7,888 bases of DNA from Bacteroidota bacterium (GTDB lineage: Bacteria > Bacteroidota > Bacteroidia > Sphingobacteriales > Sphingobacteriaceae), in contig JABDEQ010000079.1 of the NCBI GenBank assembly GCA_013286985.1, positions 1 to 7,888 on the forward strand. Direction: 5' to 3'. The stretch's first letter is position 1; every line of letters begins with the position of its first letter. Below the pieces are notes generated by a model. It worked only from the letters and a program-made list of their open reading frames with translations. It ran no database searches and was not told the origin of the DNA. Shown here piece after piece: positions 6,636 through 7,888 of the stretch. The position numbers were made by a program, and so were the translations under genes.

Positions 6636-7193
6636 ATGCCCGAAGAAAAAAACAACACTATCATACATGCTATTTCGGCGTATGGTAAAAACTTGTTGGG
6701 CTTTATAAGGCGCAGGGTAAATAACGATGCCGATGCCGAAGACATTCTGCAGGATGTTTGGTACCAGTTTAGTTCGGTAATAAATTCGGAGCCGATTGAA
6801 CAAACCGGTGCATGGCTTTACCGCGTGGCCCGCAACAAAATACTGGATAAGCATAAAAAGCACACCGAAACTTTATTGGATGATATACTGCCCGATACAG
6901 AGGATGAAGACGAAGCAACAGACTTTAAAGCCATCCTGATGACGGAAGCCAAAACGCCGGAAACCGAATACCTGCGCAACCTTTTTTGGGAACAATTATT
7001 TTTTGCGCTGGATGAGTTGCCCGAAGAGCAGCGGCAGGTTTTTATATGGCATGAACTGGATGATATCTCCTTTGCTGAAATAGCAGACCGCACGGGCGAA
7101 AAAGTGCAAACACTGGTATCGCGCAAACGGTATGCCGTGCTTCACTTGCGCAAAAGGCTGAAACAATTGTATGAGGAAATTACAGAATATTAA
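6636..7193 (+). CDS. ECF-type RNA polymerase sigma factor (sigma-70 family)
   Basis: The 185-residue protein has the two domains of an extracytoplasmic-function sigma factor. Region 2 (about 14-76) shows the DADAEDILQDVWYQF core (31-45) followed by GAWLYRVARNKILD (58-71), which bind core RNAP and the -10 element. Region 4 (about 120-177) shows LDELPEEQRQVFIWHE and a helix-turn-helix at about 144-170 (SFAEIADRTGEKVQTLVSRKR) for -35 recognition. The linker between them (about 77-112) is unusually acidic, rich in D and E at 82-95. ATG 6636 is preferred over an in-frame TTG at 6621, which would add only five residues. No zinc-finger or FecR-type anti-sigma gene follows. Instead a two-TM protein starts 11 nt after the stop, implying one operon. 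The target regulon cannot be read from this window. Confidence 0.93.
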   Translation: MPEEKNNTIIHAISAYGKNLLGFIRRRVNNDADAEDILQDVWYQFSSVINSEPIEQTGAWLYRVARNKILDKHKKHTETLLDDILPDTEDEDEATDFKAILMTEAKTPETEYLRNLFWEQLFFALDELPEEQRQVFIWHELDDISFAEIADRTGEKVQTLVSRKRYAVLHLRKRLKQLYEEITEY

Positions 7194-7204
7194 AAATTAA
7201 AAAA

Positions 7205-7609
7205 ATGAGACCCTTTAATAGAAAAAAATTATTTTTCATCCCCTTTGCCATAGCTGCATTTGCTGCGCTGATTGGCTTTGTGGTGATGAATTTGTGGAAT
7301 TACTTATTACCCGGCATTTTACATGTAGGCACCATCACTTTTTGGCAGGCCCTGGGTATTTTTATACTATGCAAAATACTGTTTGGCTTTGGAAAAGGCC
7401 CCCATCGTTTTAATGGCGGCGGTGCACCCTGGATGCGTCATAAAATGGAAGAGCGCTTTAGAAATATGAGCCCTGAGGAAAAAGAGAAATTCAAAGAAAA
7501 ATGGGAACAAAGATGTGGTGGCCGCGGTCGCTGGAAAGGCGAAAACCATCATCATTTTGACAGGTGGAATGATTTTACTACCCCCGAAACAGAGAAACCT
7601 GTTGATTGA
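7205..7609 (+). CDS. Small two-TM protein with charged, His-containing cytoplasmic tail; possible sigma regulator
   Basis: The 134-residue protein has a basic N-terminus (RKK at 6-8), then a hydrophobic helix at about 9-31, a short loop and a second helix at about 44-63. The positive-inside rule puts both ends in the cytoplasm. The tail (64-134) is highly charged. It contains an amphipathic stretch RNMSPEEKEKFKEKWEQRC (86-104), a Gly/Arg/Trp-rich piece (105-112), HHH (115-117) and single His at 67 and 79, which could bind metal. The MSPEEKEKFKEKW pattern faintly recalls the LTxxQ-type helices of Spy/CpxP-like stress proteins, but I do not claim membership. It follows the sigma gene by 11 nt, so a role as membrane anchor or regulator of that sigma factor is a reasonable inference. 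No known anti-sigma domain is visible. The start has no Shine-Dalgarno sequence, only an A-rich leader. Confidence 0.8.
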   Translation: MRPFNRKKLFFIPFAIAAFAALIGFVVMNLWNYLLPGILHVGTITFWQALGIFILCKILFGFGKGPHRFNGGGAPWMRHKMEERFRNMSPEEKEKFKEKWEQRCGGRGRWKGENHHHFDRWNDFTTPETEKPVD

Positions 7610-7613
7610 GTTA

Positions 7614-7709
7614 GAAGTCCGAAGTCGGGAGTTTCGAGATGAGACTTACCGACTCTCGACTTCAGACTCAAGACTCTTGACTAAAATAAACTACCGACTT
7701 AAGACTTAA
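7614..7709. repeat. Heptad-period GACT/AGTC intergenic repeat with inverted arms
   Basis: GACT occurs at exact 7-bp steps at 7651, 7658, 7665, 7672 and 7679, with two further copies at 7696 and 7703. The left side carries the same element reversed, with AGTC at 7616 and 7623, and a related GACT stands at 7643. The two halves form an imperfect inverted repeat: 7615-7632 pairs with 7652-7669 at 15 of 18 positions, one of the other three being a possible G-U pair, around a 19-nt loop. The block fills nearly all of the space between the two-TM gene and the next gene and ends only 4 nt before that gene's ATG, so it forms its leader. The unit is too short and spacer-free for CRISPR, and no transposase is near. 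Similar GACTTxA-type intergenic repeats recur, to my recollection, in Sphingobacteriaceae genomes. Confidence 0.8.
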
Positions 7710-7713
7710 AAAA

Positions 7714-7888
7714 ATGGATATACTAATATTTACAACCAGTGTTGAAAAACCTGAACAGGTTAATGCAGTAAAGCCACTATTAAAATCAGTTCCGGCAATA
7801 AGCCAGTGGAATTTTGACCTGGAAGATTGTGATAATATTTTAAGGATTGTAGCCAACAACGTTTCGCCTCGTTTTATTGAAAGCCTGC
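7714..7888 (+). CDS. 5' end of a small HMA-fold-like protein (partial)
   Basis: Fifty-eight residues are visible from ATG 7714 before the window ends. An in-frame stop at 7687-7689 fixes the start region. The pattern is strand (MDILIFTTSV), helix (EQVNAVKPLLKSV), turn and strand (ISQWNFDLED), strand (NILRIVANNV), then the beginning of a helix (SPRFIESL). This is the beta-alpha-beta-beta-alpha order of the ferredoxin-like heavy-metal-associated fold. The metal-binding CxxC of true copper chaperones is absent from the first loop; the only Cys is residue 39 in EDCD. Bacteroidota encode many such degenerate HMA-like proteins of unknown role. It lies on the same strand as the sigma-factor pair and could belong to that unit, although the GACT repeat separates it. 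Confidence 0.75.
   Translation, partial: MDILIFTTSVEKPEQVNAVKPLLKSVPAISQWNFDLEDCDNILRIVANNVSPRFIESL

Noticed and set aside
7614..7709. CRISPR array or insertion-sequence end
   Set aside because: The repeat unit is seven bases with no spacers, no cas or transposase gene is present, and there is no target-site duplication.

Overview
The window looks like a stretch of a Bacteroidota chromosome, most likely from the Sphingobacteriaceae (Mucilaginibacter/Pedobacter-like). Four things point there: a type IX secretion (gliding-motility-type) C-terminal sorting domain on a large secreted protein; signal peptides that end just before a Gln; A-rich leaders without clear Shine-Dalgarno sequences; and gene families typical of that group. 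The genus is inference only.

Layout from left to right. Positions 1-368 hold no convincing protein gene. They contain a strong intrinsic terminator that works on the minus strand (13-48), a small hairpin with a GAAA loop as read on the minus strand (130-143), a long nested hairpin (170-249) and a perfect 9-bp inverted repeat (251-281). Together these suggest a minus-strand structured RNA, or the leader of a minus-strand gene lying beyond the left edge. Next come two plus-strand genes: a secreted penicillin/acyl-homoserine-lactone acylase-family N-terminal nucleophile hydrolase (369-2543) and a small exported protein of unknown function (2588-3076). Converging on them from the right are three minus-strand genes: a secreted DUF4440/SnoaL-like protein (3095-3565), a stand-alone TfoX/Sxy N-terminal domain protein (3612-3956), and an 805-residue multidomain secreted protein (4033-6450). 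The large protein carries a seven-repeat YVTN-type beta-propeller that appears to sit inside a PKD-like domain, an MBG-type domain and a type IX sorting domain.

Divergent from the large gene is a plus-strand unit: an ECF sigma factor (6636-7193), a two-TM protein with a charged, His-containing tail (7205-7609), a strikingly regular 7-bp-period GACT repeat (7614-7709), and the start of an HMA-fold-like small protein (7714 to the window edge). The unit looks like a small envelope or metal-stress regulon in which the membrane protein may take the place of a classical anti-sigma factor. That role is inferred from gene order.

The points most worth a second look are the minus-strand RNA candidate at the left end, the heptad repeat at the right end, the propeller-in-PKD domain insertion, and the sigma factor with its non-canonical membrane partner.
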